Source: Physcomitrium patens (taxonomy: Eukaryota; Streptophyta; Bryopsida; Funariales; Funariaceae). Taken from it: a DNA stretch of 64,000 nucleotides. The notes under the pieces were generated by a model that worked only from the letters and a program-made list of their open reading frames with translations, was not told where the DNA came from and did no database searches. How positions within the stretch are numbered: the stretch's first letter is position 1; each line of letters begins with the position of its first letter. The stretch spans positions 566,574 through 630,573 of the forward strand of contig NC_037274.1 in NCBI RefSeq assembly GCF_000002425.4. Reading direction: 5' to 3'. Below are positions 1 to 12,299 of this stretch, piece after piece. The translations under genes were made by a program, and so were the position numbers.

Positions 1-40
1 ACTTTACTATACCCACCCGGAGCAGCAGCTGCGAGGCCGT

Positions 41-60
41 TCTCTCTCTCTCTCTCTCTC
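41..60. repeat. (TC)10 microsatellite in expansin 5' leader
   Basis: Ten TC dinucleotides in a row lie about 180 bases before the expansin start codon. CT-rich tracts are common in plant 5' leaders and core promoters, so this is probably part of the expansin leader. That role is inferred. Confidence 0.8.
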
Positions 61-237
61 AGCTTCCCACTCAACTAACTGCACCACCACCACCACCACT
101 ACTAGTCAAGTCCCTTTGGCTTTCCTTCTCTTCCTCCGTTGGGACAGGGCAGAAGAGAAGAGGAGAGAAGAGCAGTGAGGAGAAGAGAAGTGAAGAGAAG
201 TGAGAGTCGAAGCAAGCTACCGCAGCAGCAACAGGTC

Positions 238-1800
238 ATGGAGACGTGGAGGAGTCATGCTGCTGCATTGGAAGCCATGTTGTTGTTGTTGCTGACGATG
301 ATGATGATAGATGTGCCGGTCTCTGTGGAGGCTGCTTCTGCGACGGGGAGTCGCTTTAGGGGGGGTGGTTTGAATTGGGGCCGAGCTCACGCCACTTACT
401 ATGGCGGGGCTGATGCTTCCGGCACCCAAGGTGGGTATCCATCCCACACCGCTCCTCCAGGCTCCGTTTCTTGGTTGTGGTTCCAGTATTGTAGTGAGTG
501 GGTCTCATCAGATTGCTATACAGTTTTCGAACAACAAATAAAAACCAGATCTGTTGTGTCTTGGCTGCTTGTATGGGATTACCCCTTTGTTGGAGTTGTA
601 AAGACGGACGTGTCGAACATGAATGCTTCTCGAAGTTTAAGATGAGGAGCACAAGCGGGCTGGAGTCGTTAGGAGTTTGGCAGTGTAGCTGTAGTTATTA
701 GTCACTTCATGGTCTTTAGCGTTCGTTGTTTGCGAGTTGTTTTCAAGCTTTGTTGTGCTTTTTAGCTTTCTTTGCCACCACTATGAAAGTTCCATGTCTC
801 CTGTGATTAATGGGGGTCTTGGAAGTTTTCGAAGCTCAGGTTGTCGGTTTTTTGTTTTTTTTTTTTCTCAGGGTATGTTGGCTCGTCATCGTCAGTTGTG
901 TGGCATTACAGTTGCTCCACATTTTGGAGTGTGGTTCCTTTGATCTGTATACGTTCATTCTTTCCCCGTTGAGTTCAGCATTTGTAATTTTTGCGTGTAC
1001 GTTTAAGTCTGCAGGGGGCGCGTGTGGATTCGGAAACCTCTACAGCTCCGGCTATGGCACTGACACTGCGGCGCTGAGTTCCGCTTTATTCAACAGCGGA
1101 CTCAGCTGTGGAGCATGCTACGAGCTTACTTGTGACCCCAGTGGTTCCAAGTTCTGTATCCCTGGAGGATCAGCAATCATCACCGTGACCAACTTCTGCC
1201 CCACCGGTTCCAATGGAGGCTGGTGCAATCCTCCGAAGCAGCACTTTGACTTGGCCCAGCCCGTATTCAGGAAGATCGCTCGAACAGTTGGTGGCGTCGT
1301 CCCAATCAACTACAGGAGGTACATCACGTTCCATAAACTGTGGTCGGAACTATCTTCCTAGTCTAGAAGCACTGCCTGCGATATGTCCAACCAGAGCAGT
1401 GCCTGTTAATCGTCACGCATTGCCCTGTCATTCGCCGTAGTTTCTTAAACACCACCTCTGATGCGGCTCGAAGTTGGAATTATTTGGCAGAGTGTCTTGC
1501 TTGAAAGATGGAGGCATGAGATTCACCGTCAACGGCAACCCTTACTTCTTGCTGGTACTTGTCACCAATGTCGGAGGAGCCGGTGATGTCCAACAACTGT
1601 ACATGAAGGGATCGAGCACCAACTGGCAACCCTTAAAGCGCAACTGGGGCCAGATGTGGCAGTTCACCGGCAACAGCAGAATGCACGGCCAAGCCATCTC
1701 CTTCAAGGCTGTCACAAGCGACGGGTCTGTCGCGGTATCCAACAACGTAGCCCCACCCAACTGGGGCTTTGGCCAGACCTTCGAAGGCTCCAACTTTTGA
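238..1800 (+). CDS. EXPA: Alpha-expansin, 3 exons, 268 aa
   Basis: Exons 238-430, 1015-1318 and 1491-1800 join in frame across GT-AG introns. Alpha-expansins are secreted and loosen cellulose-xyloglucan contacts at acid pH without hydrolysis. I chose the ATG at 238 because it directly precedes a hydrophobic signal peptide (leucine/methionine run, residues about 15-30). The upstream in-frame ATG at 139 adds only a charged, Arg/Glu-rich stretch unlike a signal peptide. The mature protein begins near HATYYGG, followed by the [10 protein letters not shown] block, the cysteine-rich GH45-like domain, the alpha-type insertion GGWCNPP and the HFDL motif. The C-terminal CBM63 domain has NVGGAGDV, several surface Trp residues (NWQP, NWGQMW) and the closing [14 protein letters not shown]. 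The length is normal for the family. One oddity is GTQGGACG where GTMGGACG is usual. Subfamily number cannot be assigned by eye. Confidence 0.95.
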
Positions 1801-4800
1801 AGCAACTGATCATCGGCCCGCTGGTCGTGCTGGCCTAAGCTTTTCTGGGGTTCAGCATAGCTGAGGCGTTCGACAAAAGTGACCGCCCGCTTCTGCATAC
1901 TATATATATATATATATATACATACACGTACTCTTCATTTTCGTCGTTGAGTGACCTCACAGTGTTCGGAGCGAGTGACTGCAAGCAAACTTCTATTCTT
2001 GCACTCCTCACCGATAAGCCCCAAGTCGAAGATGAAGAGAGGATTATAAGGGATGCCGAGGTGTGTGTGCCAGATGTTCATTCATTTTGTTTACTACACC
2101 ACCCGCTCCTTGCAGCTGTATTATTTACAAACACGATGTCATCGATCGGCATGAGCTCCCCACAGTTTTCTCCCATGGACCTCATGCTTCTTCGATGGAG
2201 GAGGTTAAAGAGAGTTTTCCCCTACGAGCCAGGATTATATTTGAGACCTGCCGAGGTGGTTCAGCTACATACACTGTACTTCACAGATTGGCCACCCGCA
2301 CTTTCTCAGTTCAACTTTCGCAAATTATGGAAGTGAGTCGTGCACAAGAGCATCTTCTTGCTTGTAGCATTCAAGTATTCTTGCAGGTCCTTCTAATTTT
2401 TGTTTCACGTTTGACACAAAATGAAGATTTTCTTTGTCTTCTTCACTAGTTTTGTTCATGACGTGGCGATATCTAGATGTACAAGAGGATCATGATTTTG
2501 GTTGGAGAACTGTTTCTCCCCCACCACTTCGTGAAAGTTGATTTCCATTGCCATTTCGTTGCACGACTTATGCAGATTTTTTAATTCTAAACCCACTCTA
2601 CTGTGGGTTTGAATATTTTAGATGTTGTGAGTAAGCTCTCTCATGATATCTTAGTATACTTTATGAATGTTTATTACAGCTTCTGTTCGGGTTTAATGTT
2701 GGTTCATTCTTGGTTTTTGAACGTCCACTTGTCTCATTCAACCCACAAAGTTCATTGAGTCACATTTTTGGCTTGCATTCAAAGTAAAGAAGCAATACTG
2801 CAAGTCACTTTCATGAAAGAAAAATGTGACTTATATGGTAATGACATCTCTTTATATACATACATACATACCTACATACATACACATAAATACCTTTCAT
2901 TTGTGTAATCATGTTTTTAGTACAGGTTTTATCCAAAATTTCGGCATAATTCTTTCAATCATATTTGTTCATCCATTTCTATTTCACCCAGGTATTTATC
3001 CAATTTACAATTTTTCTTTTCAACTCTGACTCTTGTGTATTTGTGAAAAATTGCATGGCCACGAATAATCTTTGAACTTATTTATCTATGTACCTGTGAA
3101 ATATGTCAAAAATTCCAATTATTAGGTTGTATAACTTTATTCTTATTTCTGCTGTCAATTTTCTTAATTTAATTTACTTAATAATCTTGTGATGAATTTT
3201 GATCATCCAATTTATAATACCTTATTTTTTTATCATTAAAATTATTCGGCTCTCTTTTCCTAACATTTAAGTTCTTAATTATTTATCGGAATTACTGATA
3301 TATATTTAGAAAAAAATCTATGTCATTTTATCAAATGTTTTGTGGTAATTACACTGTAATAACAACTCTTGTGCATCAATGTGAACTGTTTTTGGTACTT
3401 TCTTCCATTCATAACCCATAATGAAAACCACACAACCATCATTTTGTGCATTGCATTCAATTTAAAGGTACATCATCATTTTATTTTTAGTTTTTAGTTT
3501 ATAGTTTTTTAATATACATACAGGCAAATATATTGATTGCATACTAACACTTAATAGCATTATTGAATTTTAAAAAATAAAAGTAAAATACATTTCTATT
3601 TTTTAATTTTTTGTAATTAAAAGTTGATTAGTTTCTTTGAAATTTTATAAATTGTAAATTAAATAAGCATAGTTATAGGTTTCATAATCTTTCAAAAAAA
3701 AATTATATATATATACTGAATCTTTAAAAAAAAAAATTATTAACTAAACATTGATATGAATAAGAAAATGTAACAAATTGATATGATTTGATTCTACTTT
3801 TTTAATTCTAAAAACTCTTTTTGTAAAATTATACACACTCTTTGATTTATCAATTATATAGCTCATCAATTATTCTTGCTTCTACTAATTTGAATATGAT
3901 GTAGCATCACTACACACATACACAACTTTATTTTATTTTATTCAATGTATACTGTTTAAAAAAACACCAGATAGTTAACTTTTTAATAAATAAATTGTTA
4001 CATTTTTTTTTACAAATGAAGTCTATTGCAGCGAAGTTAATAGGTTATAATCTAAATCACAATTAAGACTGGAGAACTAGATTATATTGATTACAGAATT
4101 CACAATATCTAATTCAAATAATAATTATCCTTCCATTAATTATCTGCTACCAAGAAACATATAGATAATTACTTAATATTTATTATAATAATAATTATTA
4201 GATGCATGTTCTTATAAGTATTTGGCAGAGTCAATGTATTGAAACTGATTGTGCATTTGATTCGTACCAAATGCTCAACATGACCAAAATCAAAAGTTTG
4301 GTGTCATCCTTCAGTTGGATGCACAGCCTTTGTACATACTCTTCATGATTTATATGATCCATGCTTTTAACTAAACCAAAATAATTACTTAATTGAATCT
4401 ATTACAGTTACAGAATTACTTCTATCTGCATAGTTTAACCACAAATCATCAAAAAGGAAAAATAAATAAATAAATAAATAAAATGGAACCATTCACATAA
4501 TAAACCTAGAAACACCAACCTACAAAACTGCGTTTTTATTTATTTATTTATTTATTTATTCCTGTATTTATTGTGAGACTTATCATAACATGGGCACATG
4601 GGGTGTAGAATTGCCTGTTTCTTCATCCATTTCAACGTCCATGCAATATTTTTCACTCATGAGACTTGAAGTCTTTGTTCATAACAAGAGGTGGAAATGC
4701 CGCACATCACCATATCCACCTCCATGTATAGTAGCCACAGCTAAGGTTTTGAGAGACAGCGGTGGCACCGCAGGCTACCAGAACATCCTTGGTCGCTAGA

Positions 4801-5290
4801 ATGCTCTTCTAGGCTTAGAGGTCTGATGAATCACGCCAGCCGACACATCCACAGCTGAAGCCTGCAACACTCTAAACAAACCAGCACTGCAACCAGCACT
4901 GATAGGGGGAATACAGACACAGAATCGGACACAGACGTGAAGTTCTAAGACATGGGATATCTTCAGCTCAGCCTCCCTCTTCTCAGCTTTAAAGGCGCCT
5001 ACGACTGCTGCTGCAACAGGCTTCGCGTTTCAGGCCTATCGACACCGCCAGTCACTTTGACTGTGAGTGGAATTATGGGGTCACCCCGCATGATCAGAGG
5101 GCACCGGCTAATTGTAAGGCACGGTCCACAACCTGCTTGGTCTCGAAATCCCCCTTGGCGGTGGTGTCAGCAGTTGCTGATGCCTCATACCGAAGCCATC
5201 CCTTCACAATTTGCCGTTTTCCGACGACAGTCCTGTTGCTCAAAAACCATCTGAGTTGATATCTGACCCAAAGTTGAGATAGATGAGTAA
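1801..5290. other. Expansin 3' flank and AT-rich spacer without recognised gene
   Basis: The first few hundred bases are probably expansin 3' UTR and include a (TA)10 run at 1901-1920. After about 2450 the sequence becomes strongly AT-rich with stops in all frames. It holds simple repeats: TACA units at 2858-2887 and the AAAT/ATTT pair annotated separately. From 4590 to 5250 the composition is balanced again. On the minus strand at about 5105-5234 there is a short open stretch (GWLRYEASATADTTAKGDF) that looks protein-like, but I could not place it and see no splice context for it. Confidence 0.6.
4458..4560. repeat. Inverted pair of AAAT / ATTT tetranucleotide arrays
   Basis: An (AAAT)n run at 4458-4483 is followed about 50 bases later by its reverse complement, (TTTA)n, at 4533-4560. 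The two arms can pair over roughly 24 bases. No transposon ends or target duplication are visible, so this may be two independent microsatellites or a small fold-back sequence. Confidence 0.7.
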
Positions 5291-5649
5291 ACTATGATTT
5301 TTTTTTTATTTTTTTTATTTTTTTCTCTTCTGCGGCGTTTATTTATTTATTTATTTATTTTTGACACAAATAAAGATTTCTTTATTACAGTGTTAGAGTA
5401 CACTACCCCAGCCAAGTCTAGCCAGGTTAGATTACTGCCTACTATTATGTACAAAACTACTATTATATCCAAAAATGCAATGCTTCCAAGAGGGGGAGAA
5501 CTGCGTAGAATTTGTTAGACGTTCAAAACCACTTTTATATCACTATTTATGATCATATGGACTCTCTATTACACACTCCATTGAGAGGGTCATCTGTTGC
5601 AAGTCTCTTCAGCTATATTATTTGGTCTATATGAGCCAATAGCTGTATA

Positions 5650-5800
5650 ACATTAATTTTCCATTTCTATGCTTTTTCTGTGAAGGTACACTCCTAAAAT
5701 TTATGGAGTACTAATTCCCTCACCACAATTAAACACACTGGGCAGCATTGATCTATGTTTCCATTAAATCTGCCTCTCCATGAGTTTACAACTAGTATCC
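5650..5800 (-). pseudogene. zf-RVT remnant of the LINE
   Basis: The minus strand reads CCPVCLIVVRELVLHKF, then a stop in place of the expected Trp, then ECTFTEKA and KW. This is the CPxC..E..xH..xxC..A.xW pattern of the zinc-binding domain at the C-terminus of plant LINE ORF2. It anchors the 3' end of the element. Confidence 0.75.
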
Positions 5801-8339
5801 AATGCCAAGTGAACCAAAGTAATCCTACCTCTTTTTGCATTCTTTCTTTATTTCATGTATTGACCCCTTTAAGTTTAGAATTTGATGGCAACACTGTGAT
5901 GCTTGACTTTTAGAGAATCTAGCACCTATTCCCATATCTTGCATTTGCACCACATATTGTATACAAGTCGCTTTTTATGACTTCTTGGTAGAATACAGGT
6001 GATAAAAGGGAGGAGAGTTTTCTATGTTGTTGCAATTCTATTCCACACCATAGAATCTTTTCTACTTTGTTTTTTTAAAGTAAAAAATTCTAGACTTAGT
6101 TTCCACCTCCTTTTCACATATGGTTGGAATTGGCTAAGATAATGCCTCAAAATTAAGTGTAAATTAGATTCATTAGGTTCCAAGGCCTTAATGATCCATT
6201 TAACTATTAAAGCTATTGTTGTATTTGTTAGGTTAATAAGATTAATTCATCTTTTTTGCATAGGTTGGCAATATTGTAACCAAAAGATCTTTGTATGGAT
6301 CTATTATATTGTTTCTTTTGCTAGATAATTGTTCAAAGATGTTTTTTTCTTGGATAATTCTTGTTTTGTTCCATTACATAAGAATATAAAGAAAAATGCT
6401 ATTGTTGATAATTATTCTTCTATCCATGATATTAACCATCATTGTACTCTAGTGGTTTAATTTTTTGGTTTTTTTTGTTGTAAGAAGATATCAAAATCTT
6501 TAGACTTAATGGTGTAATATAGTGTGATTTGTAATCTGAAAATACACTAGATATTTAGCTATAGAGAGTTTAATTTAAATATATTGGCTAAGCTCCAATA
6601 AATAATTTATTCCACCTTTAACTTATATACAAAGTCTCGGCTTCCAAAACCTCTTCACTTTATATAAAATATCCAAATTGTAGCAAAATCTCTCAAAACT
6701 TATTTTTTCTACAAAAGATTTATGCTTTTCAAACTTTAAAAATTCATATCTCTTAATCCAACAATTTAATTTTTTTCAAATTACTAAATAATGTAACACT
6801 TATTCTTAAGTTTTATTAAAAAAATAAACCATAAATTCACTACCAATCTTTTGGCATCTTAGAAATCCTAGCAGGTGCTCTAAACCCTAATCTGTAAGCA
6901 CCTAAGTACTATTTTCTTGAAAATACAAAATTCAAATATCACAAAATTTATTCATAAAGTTCAATAACATGATTATAAACATTTTTAGAAAATTTGAGCC
7001 AAAATCTTATCAAACTGCTTAAGATGTAGCTCAAAACACAACTACTAGTGAATCAGGTTATTTACTACCCTTAGATTTGAAGTGCTGATTTTAATTTCCA
7101 ATATTTCTTTTATCTCAACTTAAAATTCATCAAGCACATTACAAAAAGTATAGCCAAGAAAGTGCTCTCTTCAATTCTAGTTTCTGATCCTTTATTTCTT
7201 TCTAAATGCGCACATTATATTCAAAAGAGTGATAGTAGGTACCAAATCATCACCTTAACTTTGAGTGCCCATATCTCTTTTATCTAAACTCCAAATCACA
7301 CAAAATTTGTATCAAAACCATAGACAAAAACCTAAAATTTCTAACCTTTGCCTCTAAAGTTTGAATGGCCTCGTAAGAATAATCCTAATTCCTAATAAGG
7401 CCTTAAATAGCTTCCTTGAAGCCCGTTAGGCATGATTTTTGGCCAATAGGAATGGAGATTTTTATCATCCATCTCCATTCATCCATATGGATGCCATAAC
7501 TTCTCTTTTTGCTACCAAGACCCTTCTTCAATCTTTTTTCTAATAAGATTTACATAATATATGTCCTAAAAATCAAATAAAAGAAACAAAATAAGACTTC
7601 AAGGATCACCAATGTCTAACAAAGTTGACTTTAAATATGTAAAAGTTACTATCAACCAAAATTAATCTTAAAAGCCACTATCAAATGAAAATAAAGTTAT
7701 GTGAATACAAATAATAGTTCTTTTAAACAACTTCTTTTTAACGTAGTAATTGAATTACATTCTACAATCAATTAAAATCCACTAACATGGCTCTTATTAT
7801 GTTATTTAGTAAATTTTATATCAAACATATAAATATAATATTTTCACATGGTAGCCAAATCACAATACAACAATAGAAAGGTGAAATGGGGCTCCTAATA
7901 ATTTTCTCATTGATCCTTTATTTATCCATGTGATACTCAATTCATTTATCTATGGAAGGAAGATTAATGCTTGTTTATTCTTTCAATGAATGCTTGACTT
8001 ATTTCAATTAAGAATGAGGCTTGAACTTACACAATATGTTTCCAAAATGCAAATAATATGTTACATATTGTCTTCTACACCTAATAAAGTTAGAGAAGTG
8101 TCATCTCCATATTATGCCATAATTTGTTACTTGTTGGCCATCAATAATTGAATTCTTTTTGTTGCTCTATTTTTTGCTTCCATCTTAATTATGGAATTTA
8201 GTATTTTTTTTATTATCAAAAATAAATAGGATAATAAAAGACACATTTGTTTAATCTCCTTCTCGATCTCAAGAGTTTCAAAAAGAATGTCATTGATCTT
8301 TATACAAGCTTTAGTATTGATAAATAATAATTATTTCAT

Positions 8340-8972
8340 ATAGTTGAATTTCTTAAAAAAGCCCATTTTTTCAAGTACTAAAAATAAGAAACTCTAATCT
8401 ACCATATTATAAGCTTTTATAAAATCAAGTTTTAGAAATAAAAGAAGTTGTCTTGATTTTTCTACCCATACTATTGTTTCATGAATCAATAGTAAATTAT
8501 TCAATATAAAGCATAGATATAAAAAGAAAAATTAATTTTTATTTATGACTTATATAAAAACAAGTTGAAGACAAAGCTATAACATTTTAGCAAAGATCTT
8601 ATATCTAATATTTAATAAAATAATTGGTCACTATTGAGATAGATCATATCTTGAACTAGTCTTGTGTAGCAAGGCTATTAGTCTATGGATAACTCCATTA
8701 GGAAGATGACCCTCTATAATGCTCCCTTATAACATATTTTAATATTCTATCTTTATTAGATGCTATTAAGCTTTGTAAAATTTTAATATTAATCCATCTA
8801 GTCCAAGTGACTTACCTCCTTGCATGACATTCAATGTTGTTGTTAATTCCCTAAGTATGATTGGTCTCTTCAAGCTTTCTTTTGCTTCTTCTTCTAGCCA
8901 ATCAGCCATAGAATTTGCTATCTTTTTTCTAAAAATTCTCATACTTGGGGTGACATCTTGTCGCTTATGCAA
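8340..8972 (-). pseudogene. LINE reverse-transcriptase remnant
   Basis: The first open part (8972-8766) ends with VMQGGKSLGLDGLILKFYKA, the conserved start of the non-LTR RT palm (gKspGlDGl..efyk). Further along the minus strand, after stops, comes LLLIHETIVWVEKSRQ followed by FLKLDFIKAYNMVD*SFL and VLEKMGFF, the block preceding RT motif A in plant L1 elements. The region is broken by stops and frame changes and cannot be functional. Confidence 0.85.
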
Positions 8973-11385
8973 TTTTCTATAGAAGGTCTAATATATGTAA
9001 GCCAACACTTCTATATTACCTTACAATTGGTCATCTTCATCTCTTAACTATGTGATATATGAAGTTACAAACTATCGTCCATGTATGTGGAATAAATTAG
9101 CATGGCAACTATTATCCATTATCTTTTATTTTACTTTAACTTAAAGTACTTGTCTTTCCACCTTCTAGCTTTTAAGCTCCTATAGCATGTTGGCATAGCT
9201 AATTAGCCAACCTTGATTAATGTTGTTCCCTGGATACTTCTATAGTGCATCAATTACATTGTCTAATTCACTTCAAATGTGACCTTGGTTCCTTCAACAT
9301 TTTGCCACCTTGTAAATATAAAATAGTTTGTAATATTGTATATATTTTTTATTTTTAAACAAATAAATAAATAAAATAAGTAAGAATGCTAAATCTGCTT
9401 AATTTTTCTTTGGACTTCTTTCAAGGGTAAGTATTGGGTGCTTGTCACATATTAGAACTTCTTCTATGCTACTTGTTGCAAATGGATTTGCCTTCAAACT
9501 ACAAGATGGTTCAAATAGATGTTATTAGCAAGAATCAAGTACTTCACGGTGGTAGTACTAACATCCAGTTAGAAGAATACATATATACTATTGAAATATA
9601 CTATAGCTGAGTCTGCCCCTTAGCACCTATTATCTAAACTAAAACATAAGGAATGGACTTTTGAAAAGCTATTTAAGACTTACAGCAAAGATATAACACT
9701 ATTAAACATTCATTGTTCTTCTTTCAAGAGTATATTCTTTTTTTACATTATTCTAGTTATCTGTAAGCACCTACTTGCAGTTGCTTGGTAGAACTTTAAT
9801 CAATTGTGAAAATAATTTTATTTATTCTTGTACTATATATAAGGCATATAGATTCAAAATCTTGATGTTATTACTTAATAAGCCTTAGAGATATATTCAA
9901 TGAATCCTCGTTGATTTTAAAAAATCTAAAGACTCAATAAAATACAAGAAATGGGCGGCGATCTATAATCCAACTCTTTTGTTCCCTTATCTCTCTTTGT
10001 TGGCCAAATGATTGTATGCAACCATAGTTTCTTGCCCAAAAAAAGCTGATCTTGGCCAAAACTCCCTTTTTAGTATCTCCAAATTCAACCCCTAAAGCTT
10101 ATATTTTCAAATATAATAAATATCAACTTTATATTAGTGCTCTTGTAGATAATTTTGAATAGTTTTGATCTTAGTCGAGTTGTTCATACCTTGTATGTTT
10201 TATATAAAAATGGCTACTCTTATGATTCAATTGATGGAAAAAAATATTCTTTGAGTGTCTTTGGGCCATTTTGAAGAAAATATTTTTTGATTTCTTTATA
10301 TTATTGATGTGCTAGACAACTATACTTGTATCGTGGATTATATCATGTCAACCATCAAATTTTAGCTATGTAATCAATCTTAGAATAATGGAGTTAGATA
10401 CATAGTAAGTTGTCTATTATCTTTTAATACTTTGCATATGATTTTTGTAGGAACTTCTATGGACTATAGAGTTCCTTTTGACCTTGCTTCTCTTCCTCCT
10501 TCACTAGCCATATATGAGGTTCATCTTATATTTATCATGATTTTACAATTCACCCATAGAGATCTTAAATGTCATGGATTGCTTCAATTTAAATCAATAT
10601 CTAGTTAATACAAGAAGAAGTTGCTTCCTTCATCTTAGTGAGTATCCATCATATCGCATACCAAGCTTATTTTGCCATTACTTGCACCCAATTCTTCAAT
10701 GCTGATATCTCCTTCCATCCAGTCTATATGAATTGGAGCTAAATGGGAGTTTAATTATGCCTCTCCATCAACATCACTACCCATGAAATCCACTATTATA
10801 TCTTTTTTTATTTATTTTCACTTTTTTATATGCTACAACAGATTTTTTCTTCTAGATTCTAATTTTGGTCTCTGCTTTGGCTTATTTGTCCTTTGAACCT
10901 CTCAGTGATATCAAGTCCATTTGGACATCTTTTCCAACTTGTTTCTCAACAATCTTTCCCATAATTTGGATCTTGTTTGCCATTTGATGTATCCATTCAT
11001 TACATACCTCATTTAATTCATTAATATCCAAAAACTCCAATGTATTGGATAACGATTCTTATTTCTTCACTTATTCCCTGTTAAGCTAAGTAATCCACTC
11101 TAGACTTTGTTGATGCAAATTTGTTGTGTTGACCTTATCTCCCTTGGTTTAATTCTGCCATGATAAAGTTGCCTCTTTATTCTATTACTAACCTACTTGA
11201 GCTGACTATAGAGCCCAATGTAAGTATAACCCTTTGTGTCACTTTACAATGTCTAAGCCAACTATTTGATTATCAATTATTTGTAAGTTTGGTCAAGCTT
11301 GTGTCTTTAGGAATGATTTGGTATTTGGCTCCTTATGTGCTTGATATTCACTTCTTACCTTTTGATAGTGGCTATATACTAAAAG

Positions 11386-12231
11386 GCAGTCTCAAACTAG
11401 GTGCCGGATGGATAAACAAAATCTACAATTGATATGCAAATTATTGTAATCCACCTATATACAAGTTGTTGTTTTTGTAACCGGGTTGAAGGCATCAATA
11501 GTAAGCACATACAAGTTGCCATTGGTTAAAGCAATACAAAATTTCTGATCTCCACTTGTTTTGTTATTTTGATTGCATCTTAATACCATTCTGATGTTTT
11601 GCGCCATTTCTCTAACACTGCTTGCTAACTCGTTTGAAAGTCCTTTAAGAATTATTCATGTTGGCATTTTTATGCCGATCACATGACTTGGGTTGAATCC
11701 AGCCACCTATGACTGAATTATGCTTGTTTTCCATTGGAAAAGATATGGATTTTGGATGAGTGAGTTCTGTGAAGCTATTTCATTTAGGTACACTACTTAA
11801 AAGAAGTTGTGAATTGAGTCACAACCTAAATGCAAATCTTCGCCTGCCTCTGTTTTAAAGCCTTACAATCATACTTGTAAGGCTTTGTTTGCGGGTTTAC
11901 CTCCCACAAAATAAACTATTACTACGCACTTCTGAAGATAGTCCATTTCTTTCTTGATTTTTTCCTCATCAAACTGAACCTCTACAATTTGAGTATTGAA
12001 TAAGAACCTTGTATAACTCCTGACTAAGCCTTCGGGTAACTGCTCTCCTAGTATTGCACGAATTGAGTTAAAGGCAACATACTTACCTAGGTTTGCTGTG
12101 GTAACAATTAGTTTCGGTTCCATGCAATCTCCATTCCTTGCAAGTTCCACCCTCCGACTCGCTTCTGACGCAGTAGGATCTACTAGGGCATGGGCCAACC
12201 TTGCCTTTAGCACTTCTGCATATGTTGCCAT
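11386..12231 (-). pseudogene. LINE ORF1 remnant: DUF4283 plus CCHC knuckle
   Basis: The first 120 codons (12231-11869) are open, starting MATYAEVLKARLAHA and running through a segment typical of the start of DUF4283 (DYLQKCVVIVYFVGGKPA). After a stop and frame changes, the same protein continues with FNPSHVIGIKMPT, then VREMAQNIRMVLRC, and at 11427-11386 a knuckle CRFCLSIRHLV*DC with exact C-x2-C-x4-H-x4-C spacing, one position being a stop. In plant L1 elements this protein binds element RNA. The longest open frame on the opposite strand here (11160-11432) is antisense to this ORF and is not a gene. Confidence 0.8.
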
Positions 12232-12299
12232 CTTGATTGTAAACCACCCCCCGAGTTAAGCGATTGTTGTTGGGTGAGAAACATCCCACTTCTCCCTTT

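Larger units (their letters stand above)
5338..12290 (-). mobile_element. Decayed L1-type LINE with DUF4283 ORF1
   Basis: A single non-LTR retrotransposon can be followed on the minus strand from about 12.29 kb down to an (AAAT)n run at 5338-5362, which reads as its 3' tail; an AATAAAG lies just before it. In order it shows: ORF1 with a DUF4283-like domain and CCHC knuckle (12231 to about 11386); the C-terminal part of an endonuclease (about 9.48-9.62 kb, where VKYLILANN leads to NHLVV in the place of the usual SDH motif); reverse-transcriptase blocks (8972 to about 8340); and a zf-RVT cysteine cluster (about 5.65-5.80 kb). The order and the 7-kb length fit plant L1 elements. The coding regions are riddled with stops and frameshifts, so it is an old copy. 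I could not find a target-site duplication, and the 5' boundary is approximate. Confidence 0.85.

Noticed and set aside
139-237. Expansin start at the upstream ATG (139)
   Set aside because: It would add 33 charged residues in front of the signal peptide; the ATG at 238 gives a normal secretory start.
5105-5234. Protein-like minus-strand stretch GWLRYEASATADTTAKGDF
   Set aside because: About 37 residues, no family recognised, no splice partners. Kept only as a remark in the spacer entry.
11160-11432. 90-codon plus-strand open frame rich in hydrophobic residues
   Set aside because: It is antisense to the LINE ORF1, including the zinc knuckle, which explains the open reading.
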